Shown one piece after another: positions 1 through 12,123 of a stretch of DNA of 64,000 nt. Position 1 is the first letter of the stretch. The number at the start of each line of letters is the position of its first letter. A program made the position numbers and the translations under genes. This DNA comes from Eunapius fragilis (Eukaryota; Porifera; Demospongiae; Spongillida; Spongillidae), in assembly GCA_963681505.1 (NCBI GenBank), contig OY811976.1:4516003-4580002 (forward strand), in the 5' to 3' direction. The notes beneath the pieces were generated by a model. The model did no database searches. It saw only the letters and a program-made list of their open reading frames with translations, and had not been told where the DNA came from.

Positions 1-90
1 TTCTGGGTACGATAGCAGCGAAAGGGTAAAGGGAAAGGGGTGGGGGCGCCATGGCCAGAATAGTATTACAGCTTTTGATCTATTTATGTG

Positions 91-235
91 GATAAAGCGT
101 AAGCGTAGCAGTTGCTGAGCGTAAGCGTAGCGTTTGCGTAGGTATGATAAAGCGTGAGCGTAGCGTTTGCGTAGGAATAACAAAGCGCTTTGGGAACGTA
201 GCGTGCGACGTAAACATTACGCATACGGTATGTGT
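91..235. repeat. Short GC-containing tandem repeat
   Basis: Several imperfect copies of a unit like GCGTAAGCGTAGC / GCGTTTGCGTAGG are strung together. This is a degenerate minisatellite in otherwise AT-rich DNA. No coding potential is visible in it. Confidence 0.6.
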
Positions 236-261
236 ACTTTTTTTTGACCGCTACTGTATAC

Positions 262-1838
262 TTAACATCAAATTGATGCTCTTTTAGTGTACAACCCGAC
301 TATGATATGTTTTTTTGGAAGAGGCGAAAGGGTTAAAGAATAAAGGTTTATACAGCATCGTTTTCAATATTTAGGTCACTTGTAGAATTAAACTCCAATT
401 TTTTTTTTCATAAACAGAAGCTGTTCATTATCCTTACAATTTTACAAAAAAAAAGTCTGAGTATCAGCTAGTTCTGGGAACCACAATGGCAAGACGCGTT
501 TTGTAATTTCTTCATGGTTGATTTTAGCACTAATTAGAAGTGTTGTTTAGATACGTCTCAAGGGTATCACCAAATACTATTCTCAGCTCTCACAACAATT
601 ACAAATGGAGTTGGTAATAAAAAATGATTTTTAGTAAATCAAAATTACGCATTTATTGGGAACTATGGGATCATGGCTTGGGTAAGCATGCTCGTTTATC
701 CTGTCATAGGTGGTTAAAGCTCAACGTTTCTTTTCATTGGAAGTAAAAAGCAACAACCAGCCCAACCAGCTGTCGATGAATCACTGGGGGCTTCTGCTCA
801 GCAACTTATACAGGCACCTGCTCATGAAGCTGTGGTCCCTGGTGAACTTGCACCCTTAGACGACGGTGTACAAGATGATCCCTGAACTTCCTTTAGACGA
901 CGACGTACCAGTGGTAGCCGGCGCACCTTTAGCTGATCCTCCTGCCACCGGCTAACCACCTGAACAGGTTCAGGTAGTACGCTGGCTACGTTGGGTGGGA
1001 CCACTGGTACGTCATCGTCTAACGGAAGTTCAGGGACCACCGGTACGCCAGGTGCCTGTATAAGTTCCTGAGCAGAGGCCGCTGGTGGTTCATCAACGGC
1101 TGGTTGGGATGGTTGTTGCTTTTTACTTCCAATGAAAATAAATGTTGAGCTTTAACCACTTATAACAGTAAAAATGAGCACGCTTACCAAAGCCTCGATC
1201 CCATAGTTCCCAATAAATGCGCAATTTTGATTTACTAAAAATCATTTTTTATTACCAACATAATTTGTAATTGTTGTGACAGCTGAGGACAGTATTATGT
1301 AATACCCATGAGACGTATCTAAACAACACTTGCTTCTAATTAATGCTAAAATCAATTATAAGAAATTAAAAATGGCGTCTTGCCATTTAACCTTCTGTGG
1401 TTCCCAGAACTAGCCGATACTCAGGCTTTTTTTTCGAAAAATGTAAGGACAAAGAACAGCTTCTGTTTACGAAAAAAAATTGGAGTTTCATTCTGCAAGT
1501 GACCTAAATATTGAAAACCGTGCTGTATAAACATTTATTCTTTAACCCTTTTGCCTCTTCCATAAAAACATATTATAGTCCGGTTGTACACTAAGAGAGC
1601 ATCAATTTGATGCCAAATATAGCCATACACATTCTGTGAGTAGGGAGCTATGACTCTTCAGAGTAGAAAACCATTAATTATTCACGATGGTGTTATATTG
1701 TAAACAATTAGCGTTATTAAATTTTTTATGTGTATTGTATTAAAGTAGCATCCATATTAGGTCAAACAAATATGAGCATTTACACAAAAATCTAAAGCAT
1801 AGCATCCAATTTGAGTCTCATGGGATATGGAATGACTC
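262..1838. mobile_element. Foldback-type element A, left end truncated
   Basis: Two long arms are inverted copies: about 265-840 pairs with about 1060-1620, for example the ATCAAATTGATGCTCT region on the left against GAGCATCAATTTGATGCC on the right. The right arm continues to about 1838 with a terminal block (CATAGCATCCAATTTGAGTC then GGGATATGGAATGACTC) that recurs, inverted, at the left end of the element at 9044. The matching outer end is missing on the left, so this copy is truncated there. The loop between the arms reads as open frames rich in Pro, Ala, Val and Asp on both strands. No transposase is visible, so it is non-autonomous. The superfamily is not determined. Confidence 0.65.
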
Positions 1839-1879
1839 ATTTATCATATGAGGTTTGCCACACCCAACAATAACTTGTT

Positions 1880-4200
1880 AACGATTTCCTGACGAGATTT
1901 AATAATCATGATTATTAAGATTATGCCTGAAATAATTGTATTGATTGGCCTTATTGAAGTGGTGTGTCGGGTTTCGTGCATAACGTTTGAACAAAGCAAC
2001 AGATCAGCATGGCTCAACAAATTTCATGGAGGGCAGTGATTCTGCTACATTCCCATATCCATATAAGTATGTACCAATTGGACTACCAACCTTCCGTGTG
2101 GGTTGAAAGTTCAAGACATGACGCAGTTTCAAAGCTTTGTTAGAAATAGCCATTCGTCTCATAAAACAAATATTAGTCCTAACAAGAAGTATTCGTAGTG
2201 TCTTACCTTTACATCACTTTCGGAAGCTTTGTTACTTAAAACAAACGCTGACTTTTTGTTTACTAATGGAAGCCTTAGAAAGGGTGTCTTAACCACCCTA
2301 GCAACCAACATATCAAACGGTACCACTAACCTGTATATTGAACCTTCAGAGCTCTATGAACGCAAAGTTTTCCTGTGCTTTCGTTTCTACAATCCAATAC
2401 TCCTAACAGGTATGCTAAATCGTAGACTATTAACGATACAGCTGCATACCAAATCGCGTGACTCAGCAGGAAATCATTAACTAACCAGGCAGCTGGAATA
2501 TAACTTTCACTTTTATTGTTCAAGACGTAATTTATGTGCCCACGGCTATTATACGTAGCGCATTCATGCACCTACGGCCGGTATTCAGTTATTTTCCCTG
2601 AGCGATGATTTATCATAAGTGAACGTCAGTTAATCATAATCCACTTTGCATTGCAACTGTTTAGCGATTACTGGCTAATATAATTGCGAAAAATCATTAA
2701 ACTCACAGCACATGATTGACATTTCTTGTTCTAAGTAGCTGTGGGCAATCTTCAACAACCAAATTGAACATTATCATTATGTAATAAAGTAGTCCTACAT
2801 TAAAACGTAAGAAATAAATGGCACATTCCATGAGGTAAGCAAAATTAGCCTTCTAATATTTTATCAGATGATTTACCCTGTGTTCAAGTATTTATCTGAT
2901 GCCATCGTCATTGCACCATTTAAACTTAAGTATCGTTTTTATTATATCTTAAATGAAACTCTGAATATCAGGCAGCATGGTAGTGCCCCTTTATATAGCG
3001 TATTCAGTTCATATATTTTTGTAAATACGCACTGTAAGTTACATAACATAGTTTCAGGTTCCCCTAACCTAAAATTTAGCAACCTGTAGTAATTATAACA
3101 CATGCATGAGTAATAATAAATCAAACCACTAATGCTCAGAAAGGAGCAAAAACTAAATTTTACTCATTCCCCAGATAAGAATATTTACCTTTCTAACATT
3201 AAAGTCATTTCGAGTAATGCCCTTCTGCTGGCGGTAAAATACACCATTCCTCTTTGCCACTTCACTGTCAGGTTCCAATCTGGTTTGTGTAGCAGAAGCT
3301 TCAGCTGCAGCCAATGATTGGTTCACTGAGGGAAAATGAGATGAAACTAGAATTAAGTATATAATTGAATTTAATACTGTAAAAACAATTAATTTGGTAA
3401 ATGAACCTTAGGAAAATAAATTTAGAATCAGGTATGATGTTTTCCATTGTAAGTACACCAAACTGTAATGTTATAGCACCCACTTTCTACGTGCTTGTTG
3501 TAGTGGGCAATGTGCAACATCAGTTTCAGCATGCAATGATGCACAAATATGTTGTATTTTCATATGCACATATGCACAGCGGTTTAAAACCATAATATTT
3601 CTAAACCATTAATGATTTCGTTCGGGTTTATGCCTATCGGCATGTATATATTTACGTGTGTTCTGCCGGAATATGCCTTTAGGCAAGCAGCTGCATCATT
3701 AATAGCTGTTCCTTTAGCATTAATGATAGAATTGATTAATGAAAAGAAAGCACGGAATACTGTGGTCATCATACTATCTATGGGTGAAGGGATAAATGCA
3801 GGTACCATACGATAACTGGTTGCTAAGGTTCGTATATGGGTAACGCCCTTTTAATGTGTCATTAGTAACAACAACACAGAGTGCATTTTCAGCTACAAAG
3901 CTTCCAAACGTTATAGAAAGTTTAGGTGCCACAAATACAGCCTTGTAAGCCTAATAGTTGCATGCATTTATTATCCTTTATGAAGCATCGGGGTAGCGTT
4001 CTGATTATCGAACTTCCAACCCGCACAGAAGGTTGCTCTTCCAATCAACACACCCCTACAATTGACATGGCAATGTAGCTAAATCATTGCCTTGAATGAA
4101 AATTCTGGTTCCATATTGATCAGTTGTTCCAGTCGAAAGTTACAGAAGCCAACCACCTTTAAACATGCCGTTCAATAAATTTAGTTCAATCCGGCAAACA
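1880..4200. mobile_element. Foldback-type element B
   Basis: The segment around 1970-2460 (GATCAGCATGG, CTACATTCCCAT, CGGAAGCTTTG, ACCCTAGCAACC) is found again in inverted, diverged form at about 3800-4160, which makes two arms of several hundred bp. The interior, about 2500-3800, is AT-rich and has no recognisable transposase. A second copy of the left arm lies in the same orientation at 13741-14350. Ends are approximate because the arms have diverged. Short open frames here are not convincing genes. Confidence 0.5.
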
Positions 4201-5800
4201 TTAATTATATTGATTTTCATTTATGGAACGAAATTGTTTGTATATTGTTTTGTTATTGTGTTTAGTAGTTGTATTGACACATTTGTGTTTTGGTAAAATA
4301 AATCTGTGTATATAATATAAATAAATTAATATAAATAAATGAATACATAATTATTTGATAACATATAAATGATGCAACCTAGTAACATTAACTAGTACGA
4401 TGAATTATTACAACAGTTTAACAAACAAACCACATCAATCATGCAAGATTTACCTAATAGGGCACATCTCACATTTGTATATGCAAAGTAATTAACAGCT
4501 CAAACTTGTAGCACTAAATGAACTTCACACAAATCCAAACCAAAATTAATTACCTATTGCATTTTACGTCACAAAAATCAAGCCAAATGGATCAAGTACT
4601 GTAATACATTAAAATGAGGATGATGTAATAGATTTGAGGTAAATCTGTTAGAAGAGTTACTTGCGTTATCATAAATAGACTCTTTCAATAGAATACACGC
4701 TATCAGGTGATAAGTATGGACAGAAGTGAAGGTTATGCAAAATGAGCGTTATGCATATAAATACTCACTATTGGATTGATTTGACCTGTACGAATTAAGC
4801 ACTTGGCAGGAAAGAAAGCTTTCTCTACCATATCTAGCATTTTGGATCAACTTTTTTCCACTTCACTTAATCCTCTATAGATCATGCGGTCAGCCAATGC
4901 CATCGGTAATGCTTTCCCAACTTATTAGCTTCAAGGATGCCCATATCACTGTGAACAAAAGCCCACATCACTTAAAACTTATGCATGCTCGCATGCAAAT
5001 TGCATGTATTTCTCATTTCTGCCAAACAAGCTACTTTAATTGTTTTATTGTTTTTTGAGTACATTAATGTGCAAGCGTGCTGTTTTAACACAACTGCTTC
5101 AAAGTGAGATATATATTCCATGCAAACAAGAGATAAGTACAATCGTACTTAATGTAGGTTTGCAGACAAAAATACATGCATATGCTTTGGTGATATATTC
5201 ATTGTCATATAGGGCAAAGACGGTGCAACCCTCCATTACAGAATAAAGGCAATATTGTCTTATACACATTGTGATAGAGCATCAATTCCATACTTGCAGC
5301 ATGCATAAACTAAAAGAACCAGACATAGACAGTCCCGCACCTTCGCTGTTATTAACAAAATTATTAGAAATTAGCCACTTGTTTGAGCATTATTAGCAGC
5401 ACTAAAAAAGAAGTCAGTTAGAGCTGGCTAAGTTGATATTTGGGCAACACATAGACAAATTGATCAGCGATTTTGACTCCCTTTATTAGAATTGTGTAAA
5501 AAGTGTGTGAAATTGGTACAACAAAACTTTTTCGTGTTTTAAGCACATTAATATTGCACATATGACAGCAGTAATTATAACTATTGGATCATTGAGAAGA
5601 GGAGATCAAAGCTATTAACTCACATAGTTATGTTTTTTGTACTTTTTTTCCATCAGAAAGCAATACAATAAAACTGGAAAATTATCTATTTAAGTTAGTA
5701 CAAACTTTGTCAATTTGTTTATTCAGAAAATGGATTGCTACAATGAGGTACAATACTGTTTATGAAATTATATTATTACATGATACCAATAACCCATGTC
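4201..5800. other. AT-rich stretch with no supported gene
   Basis: I see no coding region, RNA gene or complete mobile element here. The stretch lies 3' of the visible leprecan exons on the minus strand and is probably intron of that gene. No further leprecan-like exon could be recognised in it by eye. Confidence 0.4.
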
Positions 5801-5838
5801 ATAATCCTAAACCACTGTGATACGTGAGATAAACTTAC

Positions 5839-6289
5839 AATTATAATATCCATACTGCATATAGTGGAAGTAACTACCCAGAAAATGTTCTTGTTTGTCT
5901 TGTCTAAATCTGCCTAGTTTCTCCACACAGTTGTGTTTGCAGTTCAGCATACCCTTCAGTGATGATATCATGGCCAATGATAATGTATGAGCATTACTGT
6001 ACTTAAGAGGGCCTTCACAGAGGAGATGGCAATCCTGAAGAGCACTACGGAACTCCTGTAGGGAAGATTCAAAGGTCTCTATCATGTCCTTCCAGTTTTG
6101 TGCAAAATATTGCTCCTGTCCTTTAATGTACAAGTCACGATAGGTCTTTGTTTCTAGAGGCTCCAAGTCCTCCTTGGTAACAACTGACCGTCCCTCATAA
6201 AACTTCATGTTGGCCTTTGTGTGTATGCTGTATGGATTATAGTAGTTGTATGTAGCAGCAGCCTTTGCAGCTTGCTTAACATCGCCTTC
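5839..6289 (-). CDS. Leprecan-family (CRTAP / prolyl 3-hydroxylase) exon 2
   Basis: This internal exon of 451 nt encodes 150 residues plus one base. The acceptor is TTTTCATACAG just before a codon start (phase 0) and the donor is GTAAGT after 5839. It carries a second copy of the leprecan TPR-like repeat: a tyrosine-rich start, the block YIKGQEQYFAQNWKDMIETF, then two C-x3-C pairs at exon residues 87/91 and 117/121, ending HYMQYGYYN. Exon 1 has the same layout, which is the tandem arrangement known for CRTAP and P3H proteins. These act in the endoplasmic reticulum on fibrillar procollagen as part of the prolyl 3-hydroxylation complex. The rest of the protein, including any 2-oxoglutarate/iron dioxygenase domain, is not visible, so CRTAP, P3H and P3H4 (SC65) types cannot be told apart. 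Confidence 0.85.
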
Positions 6290-6635
6290 CTGTATGAAAA
6301 TAGAAAAAGACATATGAAATAGGTTGAAGCAGTAGTGGCTACATCAAAATACTTAATAACCGGTAAGCAATTGTACTACAATAATATCCTATCCTAAAAA
6401 TATATACTTCTGTATGAAATAGGCCACATACTTTAAATAGTGTACAATCATGGACGTTCACTATCAAAGTACAGTGGTTATTAAGAAATAACTACCTGCC
6501 AAATTTTTATCCCTTGGCAGCTGCACGCTCTTTTTGTTATTCCATTGTGCGTTAGTGAGCATTCCGTGTAACTGATGCTCTAGATCACTGTGACATCATA
6601 ACATGCATCGATGCAATACTAAAATAATGGCTAGC

Positions 6636-8812
6636 GGGTCATTCCATTATAAGCACATCTTCAGACCTTGATGCAATTACTCATATTTGTTTATCTAAGG
6701 ATGAATGTTACTTGAACCTGTTATTATGTTAATAACCTTAACGGTTTACGAAATACACTGCACAGAATAATTAATTTTTCCAGAAAATTTGCAACTTGGC
6801 AGACTTATAACTTTTCCATTAGTGACATCTTGGGCGTCAAATTGAAGCTCAATACACGTAGAATCTATATGTATTAATAACTTTAGCAGGTGATGAATAG
6901 GTTAAATTGTCATCTTTTCACGGATTTCTAAATTGAGATGGTTTCCGGATCGATACACTGAAAAAAAAACTTCAGGATTGAAGGGACCATCAAGATGTTT
7001 TTATGAAATAATAATTCAGTATAGACAAGCTCTAGGGACCACATCGAGTTTTAAGACTGTCTGCCATCTTAAATGTTAAGCAGAACTTTTAAGCAGTAAG
7101 TGTTTGTTCATACGCCACAAGTGTGTTACATAAGTATCGCAAACCGCAGCTCAGAACACTGGCTACAAATTGCTCTCAGCTGCATGTAGTAATTTTTTAA
7201 AACATGTGCAACTTTTTGAAGAATGGGCGTGCTGGTCAGGTAAGTCGACTAAGCAACCAGCCATGGCCAACAACTCTATAGCAGGCCCTCTTCTAATGGC
7301 GGCAATTATGAACTGGACGGTAGAACCAAATGCAGCTGAAGGCGAATCAGCAGCGATCGTGCCTGTACCATCAGCGATCGCGCCTGTACTAGTTGAAGAA
7401 CCAGCTGATGGCAAACAGGCAGTGATCGCACCCTTAGGCGAACCAGCTGATGTACTCAAGTAGAGTATTCTTCCAATGCAGGGACTAAGTGCGTTCTTTA
7501 AATAGAATGCATTCAAAGGCGGGTTCACTTAGATTAGCTGCGTCCTCAGGTGTGTTAAGACTGACTACACTTAAAATAATTAAATGGCTGCCAAAGGAAG
7601 CGTTTATTCATAAATATTCATACACAGACGTTACCACAGATTAATAATGTCCAATACACTTTGGATTGATAACGTGTAATTAATATATAATGTTGTTTCT
7701 ATGACAACGGTTACGCACGGTGAAATAATTGACTTAATGTTAGAATTGAAAACCCGGGCGATAAAAGAATAGTTTTTCGCATGTTTCTGCAGTTCTTCTA
7801 CTTCTGGGATACCCACATTTAATCATTATACTAGGCTTTTTGATCACTATTTAACCGTTTCAAGCGCTTGCAGACAAACATTAGAACTGCGAAAAATTAC
7901 ATCATTTTCGTTGTGCAACTTATGCAAATGATGTTATATTTCGTTGTGCCCACCCACAATAGTTAGACCAGTATCAAATAAACAATATATAACTGTTTTT
8001 GTCCACAAACAACGATATTAAATCACCCAGGTTTTGCGAAAATGTAAAGAAACTCCCCCATATTTCGGAGCGCGATGCAATAAACAACTAAGGTTGCTGT
8101 GACAACTATCAATTGAATTAATTTGCGGGATCATTGAACAAAGATTTGGTATAAAGAGAATAGCTACAAGAAGTACCCAAACAGAAAAGCGACATGTTGG
8201 AATAATTAAATTAGCAGAAAATTCAAATTCCAAATATAGTGTAGCCAGTCTTAACACACCTGAGTCATCATAGACAAATAAAACTCAGTGCTGATAGCTG
8301 TGGTATGTTAGGTACATTGCACACTTAGCACCACTGAGTAATATAAGCCGAGTAAAAAAACTAAAGTATGGCTGCCACATCATCAAGCCCATGCGATTAT
8401 CCGGCGTTATCTAACACTGAAATTTTTATAAACAAAAATGCGGAATATTAGTCCTCCCTTGATGATTGAATTTTTAAAAACTTCTGTATCAATCCAGAAG
8501 TCGTTTAAATTTTGAAATCAGCGCCTTATATGTAATATTTATTTAACCCTTTTACCACCCACAAAAATGATTCTTAAATATGGATACCACTTGAGTTCAG
8601 CTTCAAAAATGTCTGTATCAGACAGAAAAAGGAAAATTTATGAGCCGGCCAAGTTGAAATAAATCTGGAAAAATTATAAGTATATTTCGTAAACCATTCA
8701 AGTTATTATCTTCATAAACGATTAAAGTAACATTCCTCCAAAGATAATTATGAGTAAATGCATCATGATCTGAAGATGTAAAGCCCGCTCCCATACAAAG
8801 TCATATTGACCC
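6636..8812. mobile_element. Foldback-type element C
   Basis: The left end GGGTCATTCC and following CACATCTTCAG...GATGCAATTACTCATA is repeated inverted at the right end (TGAGTAAATGCATC...CTGAAGATGT...TTGACCC), with a further matching block around GGTTTACGAAATA / TATTTCGTAAACCA. The ends are related to those of element D at 9044. The flanks share TAGC directly at both ends, a possible short target duplication. The loop has a Pro/Ala-rich open frame (about 7260-7463, plus) with repeated AIVPVPSAIAPV-like and EPAD peptides, similar in flavour to the loops of elements A and D. A smaller TIR element (7545-8264) is nested inside. No transposase is recognisable. Confidence 0.6.
7545..8264. mobile_element. 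Nested TIR element (MITE-like) inside element C
   Basis: CTCAGGTGTGTTAAGACTG followed by ACTACAC at 7545-7570 is matched in inverse by GTGTAGCCAGTCTTAACACACCTGAG at 8239-8264, with one mismatch over 26 bp. The 720-bp interior has no recognisable gene. The superfamily is unclear. Confidence 0.5.
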
Positions 8813-9043
8813 TAGCCAAACATATTGAACCACATAGAGAACATGCTATGTGAAAGGTTTTGACACAAATGGTAGATAGCTGTTTTAAGGACTAGTACTT
8901 CTCAATACTGAGAATCAAGAGCTTTCAGCTGTCTTTTTATGGAACATAACAGTTACTGAGGTAGCATGCGTCCTTATGTTGCTAGCCGCATATTTTGATT
9001 TTAAAATTTTTCTACCACCAATGGTAGGATTGAAAGCAATACA

Positions 9044-10882
9044 GGGTCATTCCATATCCTGTGGGACTTGAGTTGGACGCTATGCTTTAGATTTTGGTGC
9101 AAATACTCATATTTGTTGACCAAATATGAAAGTTAGTTTGGCCCAAAAAAAACATTTATTAACGCGAATGGTTTACGAAATATACCAGTCATGAATAATT
9201 AATTATTCAGCTTTGATAAGTCATAACTCCCTTCGCACAGAACATGTATGGCTATGTTTGGCATCACATCGATGCTCTCTTGGTGCATAATATGTGTTCA
9301 TGGAGGTAAAAGGGTAAAATCATAAATGTGTTTATACATGGTGCATGGTTTTTCATTTGCAGAATGATGATTTGTAAATGGAAGACATTCATTGTCTCTA
9401 TGTATTTACAAAATAAAAAGTCTAAGTATCAACTAGTTTTGGGAACCACAGAAGGTTAAACACCAAGATGCTATTTTGTTTTAATTCATGATCACCTATT
9501 CATCAGTCGCCGTGGTGGCTCATTCTTTATATCCAATCGAAGTGAAACATTCTGGTCTAGCCAGTATAATGGAGCTTACACTTACCTGAACAACGTTCTC
9601 ATGACTCTAAAGGATGCATGTTTTCAACTACACTAAAAATCAATTTTTACTAACACTGTATTTAATTGTTGTGATAGCTGAGGATGGTATTATGTAATAC
9701 CACTTGAGACATTTCTGAATAGCACTTACTTCTAATTTGTGCTAAAACCAACCATGAATTAAAACAAAACAGCATCTTGGTGTTTAACCTTCTGTGGTTC
9801 CCAAAACTAGTTGATACTTAGACTTTTTCAAAAGTCTAAGTATCTACTCATAGCAGCTCCCTCAGCTGATGATCGGGCCAGCCCGCCAAGCACCCCAAGT
9901 AGCGTTCGTACTGGCTACCCCAACTGTTGTCGCGGTGGCCACCCCATCAATTGATGAACTAGTGGGACTATCAGCAGCCACAATGCTTCCCCATACCGTG
10001 CATCATGGAATAGTGGAAATCACCGTACACACCCTCTTCACACTCAAGCATATGTGAGTGTGAAGGCGCAAAAGGTCCCGCTGGTTCATCAAATGATCGA
10101 CGGGGTGGCCACTGCGAAAAAAGTTGGGCTGGTCAACGGTACGAGCACACAGCTAGGGGCATTGGCGGGCTCGCCAGATCAACTGGTACAAGTACAGGGC
10201 ATGTGGTCATCAGTTGCCTGGCTGGTTGGTGCTTTTTACTTCCGATTAAAATAACTATATTCTGGTGAATCTGGTCTAACCAGTACAAGCAGGCTTACAC
10301 TTACTTGAACCATATTCTCATAGTTATAAAAGATGCGCATTTTCAATTTACAAAAAAAATCCTATTTTTATCTAATTGTTATTAAGAAATACCACTTGAG
10401 ACTTTTAAACAACACTTACTTCTAATTAGTGCTAAAACTATATAAAACAAAACGATGTCTTGGTGTTTAACCTTCTGTAGTTCCCAAAACTAGTTGATAG
10501 TCTGACTTTTTATTTCATAAATACATAGAGACAATGAATGTTTTCCATTTACAAAATAAATAACATTCTGCATATGACTTAAATATTTAAAACCATGCTA
10601 TAAACACATTTTTGATTTAACCCTTTCACCTCATCCATGAACACAAATTATAGATGGGTAGTGCACTAAGGGAGTGATGCCAAATATACATGTTCTGTGA
10701 GAAGGGAGTTCTGACTCATCAAAGTAGAAAATAATTAATTTTCATGACTGTTGTATTTCGTAAACCATGTGCGGTTTTTTGGGGGCAAACTAACTTTCAT
10801 ATTAGGTCATACAAATATAAGTATTTGCACTAAAGGTAAAGCATAGCGTCCAACCCGAGTCCCACAGGATATGTAACAACCC
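9044..10882. mobile_element. Foldback-type element D (most complete copy)
   Basis: The left end GGGTCATTCCATATCCTGTG and the block GTTGGACGCTATGCTTTAG match the right end inverted (CTAAAGGTAAAGCATAGCGTCCAAC ... CACAGGATATGTAACAACCC). Homology continues inward for roughly 700-800 bp per arm, including GCATCGATGCTCTCTTGGTG-like and AACCTTCTGTGGTTCCCAAA-like blocks. Element A's right arm belongs to the same family. The loop (9869-10254) carries two Ala/Val/Pro-rich open frames ending in a sequence whose reverse encodes the same GSKK-Q-PA motif seen in element A. No transposase domain is recognisable. Confidence 0.65.
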
Positions 10883-10938
10883 TATAGGGGATCAAGTCCC
10901 AATTCAGGGCCACAAACAAAAAGGCTCGGACTTCCTCC

Positions 10939-10960
10939 TCTCCCCCCCCCCCCCCCCCCC
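10939..10960. repeat. Poly-C tract
   Basis: This is a run of about 20 cytosines. Similar C or G runs occur at about 28163, 28264, 35131, 39895, 44569, 46768 and 62909. Their lengths differ between the two palindrome arms. Confidence 0.8.
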
Positions 10961-11434
10961 CTCCAACTAGTACCTTGTTGTAGCAATGAACATGGTACAG
11001 AGGCAACTAACTGTACTCCGCATACTTAAGGACAGGCACAAATTATTTTAATCATATTTACGGCATAATTTTTGTACTTTCCAACCTCATTTTTATTTCA
11101 TGGCTATAGCGATACACACTTGAAGCTTATATCAGTACTAAGTATATTGAACAAACAGTAAAACTGTGAAAGTTATATTCCAGCTGCTTGGTTAGTTAAT
11201 GAGTTGTTGGGTGTGGCGACCCTCTTAGGTGATAAACAATACAAAAGGCTAGACCTTCCCGTACACGTTTGTGCCTTTTAATGACACTGGTACGGACTCA
11301 GAGGTAAGTAACTGGCTATGGGTCCTGCTTTGTTTTGAACTACTATTATTGAGTAAACAACTATAACAGAATGTGTTATGAGCGGGTGGTTACACTACAA
11401 AATGGCGGTTTTTTGAACAGTTAAAACTCTTCTA

Positions 11435-12123
11435 CAGTACCGGTCAAAATAAACTTTATGTAATTTATTACGGCGTCTCAGTTTAACGGTGCGACCGTTA
11501 CCGTGTAGTTCTACGTTGTGACTGTAACGTAAATAAACAGTAAAATAATACATCGCCGTTACAATGAACGGTACGGTATGATTAATCAATTACGATGACA
11601 CCGTTTTAAAATAAATGGCACACACCAATGATGCCGTAAAAACGGTGCCACCTGTTTAACGTTGAAACGTCGAAAATGGTGTACTGGTACTACAAGAAGC
11701 TTAGAATAATTTTTTTCGCTTGAAAGGACTTAAGGCACCCGAAATAGAGAAGCGCTTGTTGCAAGAAGGATTAGTTGCAACGCGGCAAGGTATTCATGGG
11801 TTTATTAAGCGGTATGAGGCTACAGGATCAATTGGATGGACTTTCCGAGGTAGCGCGTATTGTGAATTAGTCAGCGCCATTCTCAATGAACTCATTACGC
11901 TCTTCGTCGATTTCGAGGTGAGATAGAACGTGCTCCGATACCATAATTATGTTCGTTCAAAACTACGATTACGCCGTTATTACGCTGTCCAATTATCGCG
12001 AAGATAACGGCGTAACCGTACAATCCAATTGGACTGCGAGTCTAATAGCATACCGTTATTAATATCCAACGTTCTACCGCGACACCGCAATAAATTACGT
12101 AAAGTTTATTTTGACCGGTACTG
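11435..12123. mobile_element. Tc1/mariner-type element, internally deleted
   Basis: The terminal inverted repeats start CAGTACCGGTCAAAATAAAC and extend about 45 bp with few mismatches. They are flanked by TA on both sides (11433-11434 and 12124-12125), the target site of Tc1/mariner transposons. At 689 bp it is far shorter than an autonomous element (about 1.3-1.6 kb) and keeps only a small transposase remnant. Confidence 0.85.
11720..11926 (+). pseudogene. Tc1-type transposase N-terminal fragment
   Basis: The remnant begins LKGLKAPEIEKRLLQEGL and continues with RQGIHGFIKRYEATGSI. This is the helix-turn-helix DNA-binding module that opens Tc1-family transposases, where a second-position GL-K-x-x-E-I is followed by R-x-x-V-x-x-F-I-K-R-x-x-x-T-G-S. 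The reading frame drifts into unrelated sequence after about 45 residues, and no DD(E/D) catalytic domain follows. It sits centrally between intact TIRs, so it is a deletion derivative needing a transposase supplied in trans. Confidence 0.75.

Noticed and set aside
3612..3815. ORF MISFGFMPIGMYIFTCVLPE as a membrane protein gene
   Set aside because: It is short, has no splice context, and lies in the inner part of a foldback element.
7470..7503. MQGLSAFFK as a possible PCNA-interacting motif in foldback element C
   Set aside because: The spacing does not fit the PIP-box pattern and the frame is only nine codons.
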